From an uncultured Prevotellaceae bacterium (GTDB taxonomy: Bacteria > Bacteroidota > Bacteroidia > Bacteroidales > Bacteroidaceae), in contig ONKB01000026.1 in the NCBI GenBank assembly GCA_900318305.1, positions 1 to 42,255 on the forward strand: a stretch of DNA of 42,255 bases. The letters are read 5' to 3'. The stretch's first letter is position 1; each line of letters opens with the position of its first letter. A model generated the notes under the pieces. It worked only from the letters and a program-made list of their open reading frames with translations, searched no databases and was not told the DNA's origin. The position numbers and the translations under genes are program-made. Positions 18,282 to 25,828 of this stretch are shown here, one piece after another.

Positions 18282-19255
18282 AACAATTACTACTAATTGC
18301 TCTTTTGTTGAGTAGTTTCTTTACGGCAACCAATGCAGACAACCATTTCATGTATTACAAGGACACCGACCGGCTTGGGGTTCCCTTCGCAAAAGACCCC
18401 ATAGTGCTCCGTTTCCACAATAAATACCTGATGTACTATTCTCTTCCCCCTTACAAAGACAGCAAGAACCGAGCATGGAACATAGGTATCGCAGAAAGCA
18501 AAAACCACACCGACTGGAAGAAAATCGGAGAAATTCTTCCCGAGGCAGATTATGAGGAAAAAGGACTTTGTGCACCCGGAGCCATCGTCAGGAACGACAC
18601 CATCCATCTGTTCTACCAAATCTATGGCAACAGAACAAAAGATGCTATCTGTCATGCATACTCCACCGACGGTATTCACTTCACACGAAACATCTCCAAT
18701 CCCATTTTCCGTCCCAAAGAGGGAAAATGGACCTGCGGTCGTGCCATAGATGCCGAAGTCGTTGAATACAATGGAAAATATTTCCTCTATTTTGCCACAA
18801 GAGACCCCGATTTCAAAATTCAACTGCAGGGTGTAGCTTCTGCGCCGCTGAATACCGATTTCAGCCGTAACACATGGACACAATTGACCGATTATTCTAT
18901 TCTGTATCCCACCCTGCCATGGGAAGGCAAGTGCATTGAAGGAGCTACCATTATCAAGAGAAACAAAAAACTATATATGTTCTATGCCGGGGCTTATAAC
19001 AACAGCCCCCAGCAAATCGGCGTGGCTGAGAGTACCGATGGCATCACATGGAAACGCCTGTCCGACAAACCTTTCCTTGCCAACGGGAAACCTGGTTACT
19101 GGAATGAGAGCGAGTCCGGACATCCATGCATCTTTAAAGACAAATGTGGCAGGACATACCTGTTCTTCCAGGGCAACAACACTCACGGCAAAACATGGAT
19201 TCTTTCCAAAGTCAGGGTTCGCTGGAAAAAAGGCAAACCTGTTCCTGTTTATTAA
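18278..19255 (+). CDS. Secreted GH43-like five-bladed propeller glycosidase
   Basis: A 325-residue exported protein with a signal peptide (residues 1 to about 20, LLSSFFTATNA). The fold is a five-bladed beta-propeller of the GH43/GH32 type. Likely catalytic acids sit in the right order: D40 in AKDPIVLRF (base), D158 in AIDAEVV (pKa modulator) and E221 in CIEGATI (acid). The AESTDGITW repeats are typical of this superfamily. The substrate is not evident, since GH43 covers arabinosidases, xylosidases and others, and GH117- or GH130-like relatives look similar. There is no SusC/SusD pair nearby, so this is not a classic polysaccharide utilisation locus. The start overlaps the plsC stop by 4 bases, an unusual companion. 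Confidence 0.75.
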   Translation: MKQLLLIALLLSSFFTATNADNHFMYYKDTDRLGVPFAKDPIVLRFHNKYLMYYSLPPYKDSKNRAWNIGIAESKNHTDWKKIGEILPEADYEEKGLCAPGAIVRNDTIHLFYQIYGNRTKDAICHAYSTDGIHFTRNISNPIFRPKEGKWTCGRAIDAEVVEYNGKYFLYFATRDPDFKIQLQGVASAPLNTDFSRNTWTQLTDYSILYPTLPWEGKCIEGATIIKRNKKLYMFYAGAYNNSPQQIGVAESTDGITWKRLSDKPFLANGKPGYWNESESGHPCIFKDKCGRTYLFFQGNNTHGKTWILSKVRVRWKKGKPVPVY

Positions 19256-19363
19256 GGAATAGTTCTTTTCCAAGTCAATATGAAAGAAGACACATCAGGT
19301 ATCATCAAGAAACACGGTCAAGAGATTTAAAATAATTACTTTTACACATCATATTTTGAGAAT

Positions 19364-21964
19364 ATGCGACTGAGATTTATCGTTTTTCTGCTTCTGACAA
19401 TATGCCCCGTGGCACAAAGCCTCGCACAGGCACTCATTGGTCAAGTCACTGACTACAAGACGGGAGAGCCATTGCCTTATGTCAATGTATATTATGAAGG
19501 TACATCCACTGGCGTCAACACAGACTTGAACGGGAAGTACTCCATAAAGAAGCTTGTGGGTAAGAAACTGTCGTTCTCTTTTGTGGGATATGAAAAGCAG
19601 GTCCTCCCCATAGCATCGACGACTGACGAATTGAACATACACATGAAGTCGGAAGCCATAGAACTAAAGAGCGCAACGGTGTCAGCCAAGAAACAGAGAT
19701 ACACCAGAAAGGAAAATCCCGCAGTAGAACTGATGCGGAAAGTCATTGCCGCAAAAAAAAGTAGCGACATCAAACAGCAGGACTATTTCAGCTATAATCT
19801 CTACCATAAGACTACTTTTGCCATCAACGACTTCACCGAGGAAGTCTTCGATGATGGCAAATTCAAGAAGATGGCTTTCCTGAAAGACCATGTCGAGGTA
19901 AACCCCGAGACAGGCAAACTGACGTTACCCATATCCGTACACGAAGAAATATCAAAGTACATCTACCGCAAAGAGCCCCGCTCTGAGAAGACAATTATCA
20001 CTGGTAAGCGCGAGGCTGGCGTGAACAAGATGTTCAATACGGGCGATATCATGGACAAACTGTTGGAGGACTGCTTCCAGGGCGTAAATATCTATGAAGA
20101 CAACATCCGCCTGTTCCAGCACCAGTTTATAAGTCCCATCGCCACCCACAACGCCATAGCCTTCTACCATTACTTCCTGGCCGATACACTTAATGTTGAC
20201 GGCAACAGGTGTATTGAGGTGGATTTTGCTCCCGCCAATCCACAGGACTTCGGTTTCACAGGATGCCTGTTTATCTATGCCGACTCAACATACAGAGTAT
20301 ACAAGGCTATACTGAACATCCCGACCAAGTCCGACGTAAATTTCGTAGAAGGTCTGGAAGTGCAGCAGGAATTTACTACTCTCCCATCGGGTGCACAGAT
20401 ATTGTCGGCCGACAATATGATTGTTCAGCTACGCGTGGTGGAATTTGTCACCAAATTTGAAGTGGTGCGCAGCACGCACTATACTAATTTCTCTACAGAG
20501 GAAATACCTGACAAAGAGTTCAAGTTCATGGGCAACGAGATGGTTGAGACCAATGCCATGATGCGTGATGATGCCTTCTGGGAACAGAACCGCCCGGTAA
20601 GGCTCAACAACTCAGAGAAATCCATTGACGGCATGATTAAAGGCTTTGAAGGCATGAAGCATTTCAGGATAGGAATGCTGGTGCTGAAGGCCCTTGTAGA
20701 GAATTTTATAGAGACAAGTACCGACCCTGCAAAGCCCAGCAAATTTGACTTCGGACCAGTCAATACCGTCATCACCAGCAATTTCGTCAACGGACTCCGG
20801 CTCCGTCTGAGCGGACAGACCACCGCCAACCTCAACCCCCATCTTTTTGCGAAAGGCTATTTAGCATACGGATTCAAGGACAAGCGGTGGAATGGACTCG
20901 GCGAGATGACCTATGCCTTCAACAAGAGAACCTACATGGTCAATGAGTTCCCAATGCACAACCTAACGGCGAGCTACCAGTATGATGTCATGTCGCCATC
21001 TGACAAATCGCTTCCGACAGACAAGGACAATGTCTTCGCCATGCTGAAATGGAACAAAGTTGACCAGATGATGTACTTCAAGCGTTGGCGGCTAAAATAT
21101 GAACATGAATACAACAACGGTCTGCGCCTTGAAAGCGAACTGCGCAGAGAAGAAGACGAGCCGACAGCCAAACTTTTCTATCAACCATTGGACGGTGCAG
21201 GCGGACCTTCAATGTTGGTATCAGATCATCTCAGGAAAATCCAGACAACAGAAATCCGCCTTGGAGCATATTTTCAGCCTCATGCCAAATACATGAACAC
21301 CAAGCAGCGGCGCATCCAGGTGAACAAGGATTCCCCCATCTATGAACTCTACCACACCATCGGACTCAAAGGCATGCTTGGAGGTGACTACAACTACAAC
21401 CTGACGGAAGCAAGCGTGTATAAGCGCTTCTGGGTACCTGGGGCCGGCAAGATAGACGCCAAGCTACAAGCAGGCGCACAATGGAACAAAGTGCCCTATC
21501 CTCTACTCATCATGCCTGCCGCAAACCTGTCGTATGTTGTTCAGACTTACAACTTCAATATGATAGACAACATGGAGTTCCTCAACGACCGGTATGCGTC
21601 ACTAATGATAAACTGGGATCTGAACGGCAAGATATTCAACCGTATCCCGCTGCTGCATAAACTAAAATGGCGCGAGATAGTTGGTTGCAACGTGCTATGG
21701 GGGACTCTGACCGACAAGAACAACCCGTTTCTGAATCCTGACGACAGTGAACTATTCTATTTCCCCGGACATTTCAGCGAGGATGGCAGCTACCAGTATT
21801 CTTCCCATGTCATGGACTCTAAGAGACCATACTGTGAGGTCTATTTCGGTATCCACAATATCTTTAAGGTATTGCGCGTTCAGGCTGTCAGGCGACTAAC
21901 ATACATGGATAACATCCACGCCAAGAAGTGGGGCCTTCGCGTCATGCTGCGCCTCAGTTTCTAA
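19364..21964 (+). CDS. DUF5686 outer-membrane protein with carboxypeptidase-like regulatory domain
   Basis: An 866-residue protein with a signal peptide ending near SLAQA (about residue 22). A carboxypeptidase-regulatory-like domain of the CarbopepD_reg_2 type at 23-100 begins LIGQVTDYKTGEPLPYVNVY. The rest is the DUF5686 region, and the C-terminus is barrel-like, ending MLRLSF with a terminal Phe as in outer-membrane beta-barrels. The family is common and often large in Bacteroidetes, with no established function. There is no TonB box or plug domain that I can see, so it is not a SusC-type receptor. It stands alone, with a 108-base gap before and 119 bases after. Confidence 0.82.
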   Translation: MRLRFIVFLLLTICPVAQSLAQALIGQVTDYKTGEPLPYVNVYYEGTSTGVNTDLNGKYSIKKLVGKKLSFSFVGYEKQVLPIASTTDELNIHMKSEAIELKSATVSAKKQRYTRKENPAVELMRKVIAAKKSSDIKQQDYFSYNLYHKTTFAINDFTEEVFDDGKFKKMAFLKDHVEVNPETGKLTLPISVHEEISKYIYRKEPRSEKTIITGKREAGVNKMFNTGDIMDKLLEDCFQGVNIYEDNIRLFQHQFISPIATHNAIAFYHYFLADTLNVDGNRCIEVDFAPANPQDFGFTGCLFIYADSTYRVYKAILNIPTKSDVNFVEGLEVQQEFTTLPSGAQILSADNMIVQLRVVEFVTKFEVVRSTHYTNFSTEEIPDKEFKFMGNEMVETNAMMRDDAFWEQNRPVRLNNSEKSIDGMIKGFEGMKHFRIGMLVLKALVENFIETSTDPAKPSKFDFGPVNTVITSNFVNGLRLRLSGQTTANLNPHLFAKGYLAYGFKDKRWNGLGEMTYAFNKRTYMVNEFPMHNLTASYQYDVMSPSDKSLPTDKDNVFAMLKWNKVDQMMYFKRWRLKYEHEYNNGLRLESELRREEDEPTAKLFYQPLDGAGGPSMLVSDHLRKIQTTEIRLGAYFQPHAKYMNTKQRRIQVNKDSPIYELYHTIGLKGMLGGDYNYNLTEASVYKRFWVPGAGKIDAKLQAGAQWNKVPYPLLIMPAANLSYVVQTYNFNMIDNMEFLNDRYASLMINWDLNGKIFNRIPLLHKLKWREIVGCNVLWGTLTDKNNPFLNPDDSELFYFPGHFSEDGSYQYSSHVMDSKRPYCEVYFGIHNIFKVLRVQAVRRLTYMDNIHAKKWGLRVMLRLSF

Positions 21965-22023
21965 GAAGAAATCCCTGCTGGTACTTTTATTATTCTCACA
22001 CGAATACAGGCCAGTTACATGAT

Positions 22024-22054
22024 TTTGCCAATTGACACAAATATTGTATCTTTG
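22024..22054 (+). promoter_or_regulatory. Promoter of the sigma-54 activator-lptE-secG operon
   Basis: TTTG (22024-22027), a 19-base spacer and TATCTTTG (22047-22054) match both promoter boxes. The start codon at 22084 is 29 bases downstream. No sigma-54-type (GG-N10-GC) promoter was noticed here. Confidence 0.75.
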
Positions 22055-22083
22055 CAATTCATATTGCAACCGATAGTTATAAT

Positions 22084-23292
22084 ATGGATGAAGAAAAAAT
22101 AAAGAATCTCAAACGACAATACGGAATAGTAGGCCGGAGCGAAGTGTTGGATCATGCCCTGAACATTGCGCTCCAGGTTGCTCCTACCGACTTGTCTGTC
22201 CTGGTGACAGGAGAGAACGGATCAGGAAAAGAGATTTTTGCGCGCATCATTCATGACAATAGTCTCCGCAGAGGGAAGAAATTCTTCACTGTCAACTGTG
22301 GCGCCATTCCTGAAGGAACAATCGACTCCGAGCTGTTTGGACATGAGAGAGGTGCCTTTACGGGAGCTGTCAACGAGAGAGACGGCTATTTCGGTATTGC
22401 CGACGGCGGAACTTTGTTTCTGGACGAGGTCGGAGAACTACCCCTACCAACCCAAGCAAGACTGCTGCGTGTTCTTGAGACAGGAGAATATATCCGTGTA
22501 GGCTCCAGCGAAATCAGAAAAACTAACGTCCGCATTGTGGCTGCTACAAATGTCAATATTCCCAAGGCCATCTCCGAGGGACGATTCCGCGAAGACCTGC
22601 ATTATCGTCTGAACACCATTCCCATCCATGTGCCACCTTTGCGTGAAAGGGGCAACGACATCATTCTGCTCTTCAAGAAATTCGCCATGGAGATGAGCGA
22701 AAAGTATCACATGCCTCAGATAGAACTGACGAAAGATGCTGAAGAGCGACTGTTGGAATACACATGGCCTGGCAATGTACGCCAACTGAAGAACCTGACG
22801 GAAAACATGTCGATTACCTCTGAGACACGTGAGATAACTCCTGAGATACTGGACACTTACGAAATCCTCAAGGACAAGCAAAGCACCGATCTTGTGACAA
22901 TAAACGGCACAGCCGAGCATAATTATGCAACCGAGCGCGAATACCTGATTCAGTTTATGCTGGGATTACGCGAGGAGATTCAGGACTTGAAACATCTGGT
23001 GGCCAAACAAGACGAACACCTGAAGGAACTGGGCATGCAACACATCGTAACAGCCCAGGATGTGACCAACATACACGATATCTCCTCACGAAATGCCTCA
23101 ACAGCTGTCTCTCCGTACATTAATGATTATATAGAGCCTAGTCAGGAGAATTTCTCCATGAATGACATAGAGAAAGATGCCATCCGCCGTGCAATGAGAA
23201 AACATCACGGAAAAAGAAAAGACGTCGCCGAGGAACTAAAAATTTCCCCGCGCACATTATATCGCAAAATCAAGGAGTATGAACTGGAGTAA
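22084..23292 (+). CDS. Sigma-54-interacting transcriptional activator
   Basis: A 402-residue enhancer-binding protein. It has no receiver or other recognisable sensor domain: the AAA+ domain begins almost at once. Walker A is GENGSGKE at 43-50, the sigma-54-contacting loop GAFTGA is intact at 90-95, and Walker B is LFLDE at 111-115. A linker of about 100 residues (270-365) follows, then a Fis-type helix-turn-helix near 368-402 (KDVAEELKISPRTLYRKIKEYE). Lack of a sensor suggests control by level or by partner proteins. The stop is followed at once by lptE. The gene leads the operon, an arrangement common in Bacteroidetes. Confidence 0.93.
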   Translation: MDEEKIKNLKRQYGIVGRSEVLDHALNIALQVAPTDLSVLVTGENGSGKEIFARIIHDNSLRRGKKFFTVNCGAIPEGTIDSELFGHERGAFTGAVNERDGYFGIADGGTLFLDEVGELPLPTQARLLRVLETGEYIRVGSSEIRKTNVRIVAATNVNIPKAISEGRFREDLHYRLNTIPIHVPPLRERGNDIILLFKKFAMEMSEKYHMPQIELTKDAEERLLEYTWPGNVRQLKNLTENMSITSETREITPEILDTYEILKDKQSTDLVTINGTAEHNYATEREYLIQFMLGLREEIQDLKHLVAKQDEHLKELGMQHIVTAQDVTNIHDISSRNASTAVSPYINDYIEPSQENFSMNDIEKDAIRRAMRKHHGKRKDVAEELKISPRTLYRKIKEYELE

Positions 23293-23293
23293 T

Positions 23294-23806
23294 ATGAGGC
23301 CTCGCTTTTATTCATGGATATATTACATTGCCATCCTCTTGCTGACGGCATGCTCGGTATCCTATAAATTCAACGGAGCCTCCATCAATTACGATGAGAT
23401 AAAAACCATCCAGTTTTCAGACTTCCCTATCCGTTCCTCATATGTTTGGATGCCTATGCACGCTATGTTTAACAACGAATTGCAAGATGTATACATGCGT
23501 CAAACAAAACTGCGTCAGGTAAAGCGTGGAGGTGACCTGCAACTCTCAGGTGAGATTGTAGAATACAGCCAAATTAACAAGGCTGTCTCCGCCAGCGGAT
23601 TCGCTTCTCAGACTCAGTTGAAGATATCTGTCAACGTGCGTTTTGTGAACAACAAAAAACACACTGAGGACTTTGAGCAACGTTTCTCAGCTACGGCAGA
23701 TTATGACTCCTCACAACAGCTCACCGCCGTGCAGGAGGATCTGGTGAACCAGATGATAAAGGATATCGTTGACCAAATTTATAATGCGACAGTAGCAAAT
23801 TGGTAA
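23294..23806 (+). CDS. lptE: LPS-assembly lipoprotein LptE-like
   Basis: An outer-membrane lipoprotein thought to plug the LptD barrel during lipopolysaccharide export. From the ATG at 23294 (170 residues), the signal peptide ends in LLTAC, with C20 as the lipidated residue. The body has LptE-like text (FNGASINYDEIKTIQFSDFP, then NELQDVYMRQTKL). An alternative ATG at 23279 adds five residues and overlaps the upstream gene by 14 bases; both give a workable signal peptide. Bacteroidetes LptE is poorly conserved, so the name rests on lipobox, length and position between the sigma-54 activator and secG. Confidence 0.82.
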   Translation: MRPRFYSWIYYIAILLLTACSVSYKFNGASINYDEIKTIQFSDFPIRSSYVWMPMHAMFNNELQDVYMRQTKLRQVKRGGDLQLSGEIVEYSQINKAVSASGFASQTQLKISVNVRFVNNKKHTEDFEQRFSATADYDSSQQLTAVQEDLVNQMIKDIVDQIYNATVANW

Positions 23807-23807
23807 T

Positions 23808-24515
23808 ATGGCTAATATGATGACAACCGTTAAAGTCAGTGAGTTGATAAAACATCCGAACCTCTTGAACGAGGACACTATCGACATACTCAAAAGGCTC
23901 TTGAACCAATACCCCTATTATCAGACAGCACGTCTGCTGCTGCTACAGAACATGTTCAAGGTGAAGGATCCCCTCTTTCAGAAAGAACTTCGTCGCTCTG
24001 CCGTCCTGATTAATGACAGAAAGGTACTTTTCAACATGATTGAGGGAGTTAAATACCAGATTTCACCCCAAGAGACACCACAAGCGTCTCCCCGAACCAG
24101 TGACGACAAAGATCGCACCCTATCACTCATTGAGTCATTCCTGGAAACAATGCCCGCTGAAACTGACACCACAGTTTCCAAAAATCCAGTACCTGTTGAC
24201 GCCACTACCGACTACATGGCATATCTCATGCAAGACAAAGAGACAGTAAAGCCAAAAACAAGTTCTGGCAGACACTCAAAGAGAATCATCTTGGAAGAGA
24301 GCGAGGAACTCAGTATGCCCGAAGAAGACAATGCACGGCAAGAGGATTTCTTCACCGAATCATTGGCACAAATTTATATCAAACAGAAAAAATACGAGCG
24401 TGCTTTAGAAATTATACGCACTTTAAGTGCCGATAATCCAAAAAAAAATAGTTACTTTGCAGATCAAATCCGATTTCTGGAATTATTAATTGACATAAAT
24501 AATAAAAACAAATAA
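23808..24515 (+). CDS. TPR-like protein of unknown function
   Basis: A 235-residue soluble, mostly helical protein without signal peptide. The N-terminal 85 residues contain LLNQYPYYQTARLLLLQNMFK, the middle is low-complexity and Ser/Thr/Pro-rich (about 88-170), and the end has a TPR-like helix pair, FFTESLAQIYIKQKKYERAL plus EIIRTLSADNPKKNSYFADQ. It begins 1 base after the lptE stop and ends 5 bases before secG, so it is part of the envelope-export operon. Function is unknown; the context suggests an accessory role in envelope biogenesis. Confidence 0.75.
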   Translation: MANMMTTVKVSELIKHPNLLNEDTIDILKRLLNQYPYYQTARLLLLQNMFKVKDPLFQKELRRSAVLINDRKVLFNMIEGVKYQISPQETPQASPRTSDDKDRTLSLIESFLETMPAETDTTVSKNPVPVDATTDYMAYLMQDKETVKPKTSSGRHSKRIILEESEELSMPEEDNARQEDFFTESLAQIYIKQKKYERALEIIRTLSADNPKKNSYFADQIRFLELLIDINNKNK

Positions 24516-24520
24516 GTAAT

Positions 24521-24880
24521 ATGTACAACATTTTTATCATTCTGATTGTTATCGCCGCTATTTTGCTGGCTCTCATAGTTCTAATTCAAGAATCAAAAGG
24601 CGGAGGCCTCGCATCGGGCTTTGCAAGCTCCAATGCCATTATGGGTGTACGTCGCACAACAGATATCATTGAGAAAACAACGTGGGGTTTAGCCATTGCC
24701 ATCGTTGTATTGAGTGTCTGTGCAGCATACATGGTTCCTGCAAGCCAAGATGTTTCTGTTGTCATGAAACAAAACAACGCACTGCCTACAGTACCCGTAC
24801 AACAGGCTCCTGTAGGTACACCGGGAGCCGCACCTCAGCAAGCTCCTGCACAGCAGGCACCTGCAGCACCTGCTAATTGA
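24521..24880 (+). CDS. secG: Preprotein translocase subunit SecG
   Basis: Inner-membrane component of the SecYEG channel. The 119-residue protein has two transmembrane segments (about 2-22 and 51-71) joined by the typical IQESKGGGLASGFASSNAIMG loop, which carries the family signature. The C-terminal 35 residues are a Pro/Ala/Gln-rich tail with APAQQAPA repeats, longer than in E. coli but common in this phylum. Last gene of the operon, followed by a strong hairpin. Confidence 0.93.
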   Translation: MYNIFIILIVIAAILLALIVLIQESKGGGLASGFASSNAIMGVRRTTDIIEKTTWGLAIAIVVLSVCAAYMVPASQDVSVVMKQNNALPTVPVQQAPVGTPGAAPQQAPAQQAPAAPAN

Positions 24881-24896
24881 GTTTACGCCTATTGCG

Positions 24897-24939
24897 CAAC
24901 AAAAGGTCATTGATGGAACACATCAGTGACCTTTTGTTG
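24897..24939. terminator. Bidirectional terminator between secG and the minus-strand metH operon
   Basis: Nineteen-base arms at 24897-24915 and 24921-24939 (CAACAAAAGGTCAYTGATG and its complement, with one G-U pair) close on a five-base GAACA loop. The A-run and T-run at the stem base give a T-tract in both directions. It lies between convergent genes. Confidence 0.85.
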
Positions 24940-24970
24940 GATATAGAAAATTCAAGGAAAAATATCTGGT

Positions 24971-25828
24971 TTATTTCCTCTCCATTCTCCAAAGTGAATG
25001 TGCATGAAGAATCTGGGGGATGACAGGTATCAGCACCAGATAAGAGGAAAAGGAGAACAGGACTACTGCCAAAAGATAATATAGTGTATTTATATATGAA
25101 GGAAGGTCAGTGGGATCACCTGATGCTACAGCAATATAAGACTGGCTGACAGACAAGTCCAGCACCTCAAGTGGCAGGCAAAGAATTACGCCAAGCAACA
25201 TCAATAGGACAACCGACACGAACAACAGGAACAACGTCGAACCGAAATAACGGAAAGTATGGCGAAAACCATAATCCAGCGATGTCCCTACCGGTTGCAA
25301 TTTCACGGCCCGCCTGAACAAGGCCAAAGAAAAAGGAATCTGCAGAAAAGCTATCAACAGGGCGGCAACAACCACAGCAGCCACAGAATAGGATATCAGG
25401 AAAAATCCCAAGATCAGCAGACCAAAACTCACAACAGCATCAAAAACCAATATCAGCAATGTAGGAAATGCTTCCCTCAACAAGGATTTCACACCATGTC
25501 TGCTATATCTGTACGCACTCATCACCTCCTTGCCGCTATAATCCACCAGCACATGGCATACCACATGGATCATCACAGCCACCGACATCAGGAAAATGAG
25601 CACACATAAGCCATCAACGAGATGGGCTAAAAGGGTCTGTTGATGAGCGAAACACAGACGTGCCGACATAAACAAGCCCACGACAAGGCAAACTGGCCAC
25701 ACCGACACATACAGGGTACGCGTATTGGCTATCAACAATGAATAGCTGTCAGACACAATCCTGCGATAATTCCTTATTCTATCCAGGACAAACAACTCCT
25801 TTACCGCTTCATCATTTCTTATATTCAT
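24971..25828 (-). CDS. Integral membrane protein of unknown function
   Basis: A 285-residue polytopic protein with about six hydrophobic segments (near 40-55, 70-100, 118-145, 148-170, 195-220 and 245-270). There are no visible catalytic or transport motifs. I do not recognise the family. Its start overlaps the metH stop by 4 bases (CCATGA context at 25825-25828), so it is translated with MetH as the last gene of the operon. Coupling to a B12-dependent enzyme could hint at a cofactor or folate-related transport role, but nothing in the sequence shows this. Confidence 0.75.
   Translation of the reverse strand: MNIRNDEAVKELFVLDRIRNYRRIVSDSYSLLIANTRTLYVSVWPVCLVVGLFMSARLCFAHQQTLLAHLVDGLCVLIFLMSVAVMIHVVCHVLVDYSGKEVMSAYRYSRHGVKSLLREAFPTLLILVFDAVVSFGLLILGFFLISYSVAAVVVAALLIAFLQIPFSLALFRRAVKLQPVGTSLDYGFRHTFRYFGSTLFLLFVSVVLLMLLGVILCLPLEVLDLSVSQSYIAVASGDPTDLPSYINTLYYLLAVVLFSFSSYLVLIPVIPQILHAHSLWRMERK

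Noticed and set aside
18293-18883. 196-codon minus-strand frame opposite the GH43-like gene
   Set aside because: The plus-strand frame has a signal peptide, catalytic acids and coupling to plsC.
19280-19330. 16-codon frame MKEDTSGIIKKHGQEI between the GH43-like and DUF5686 genes
   Set aside because: Too short, with no promoter or coupling; could easily arise by chance.
24600-24880. Pro/Ala/Gln repeat at the secG end as a possible separate repeat element
   Set aside because: It is the normal low-complexity SecG tail seen in this phylum.
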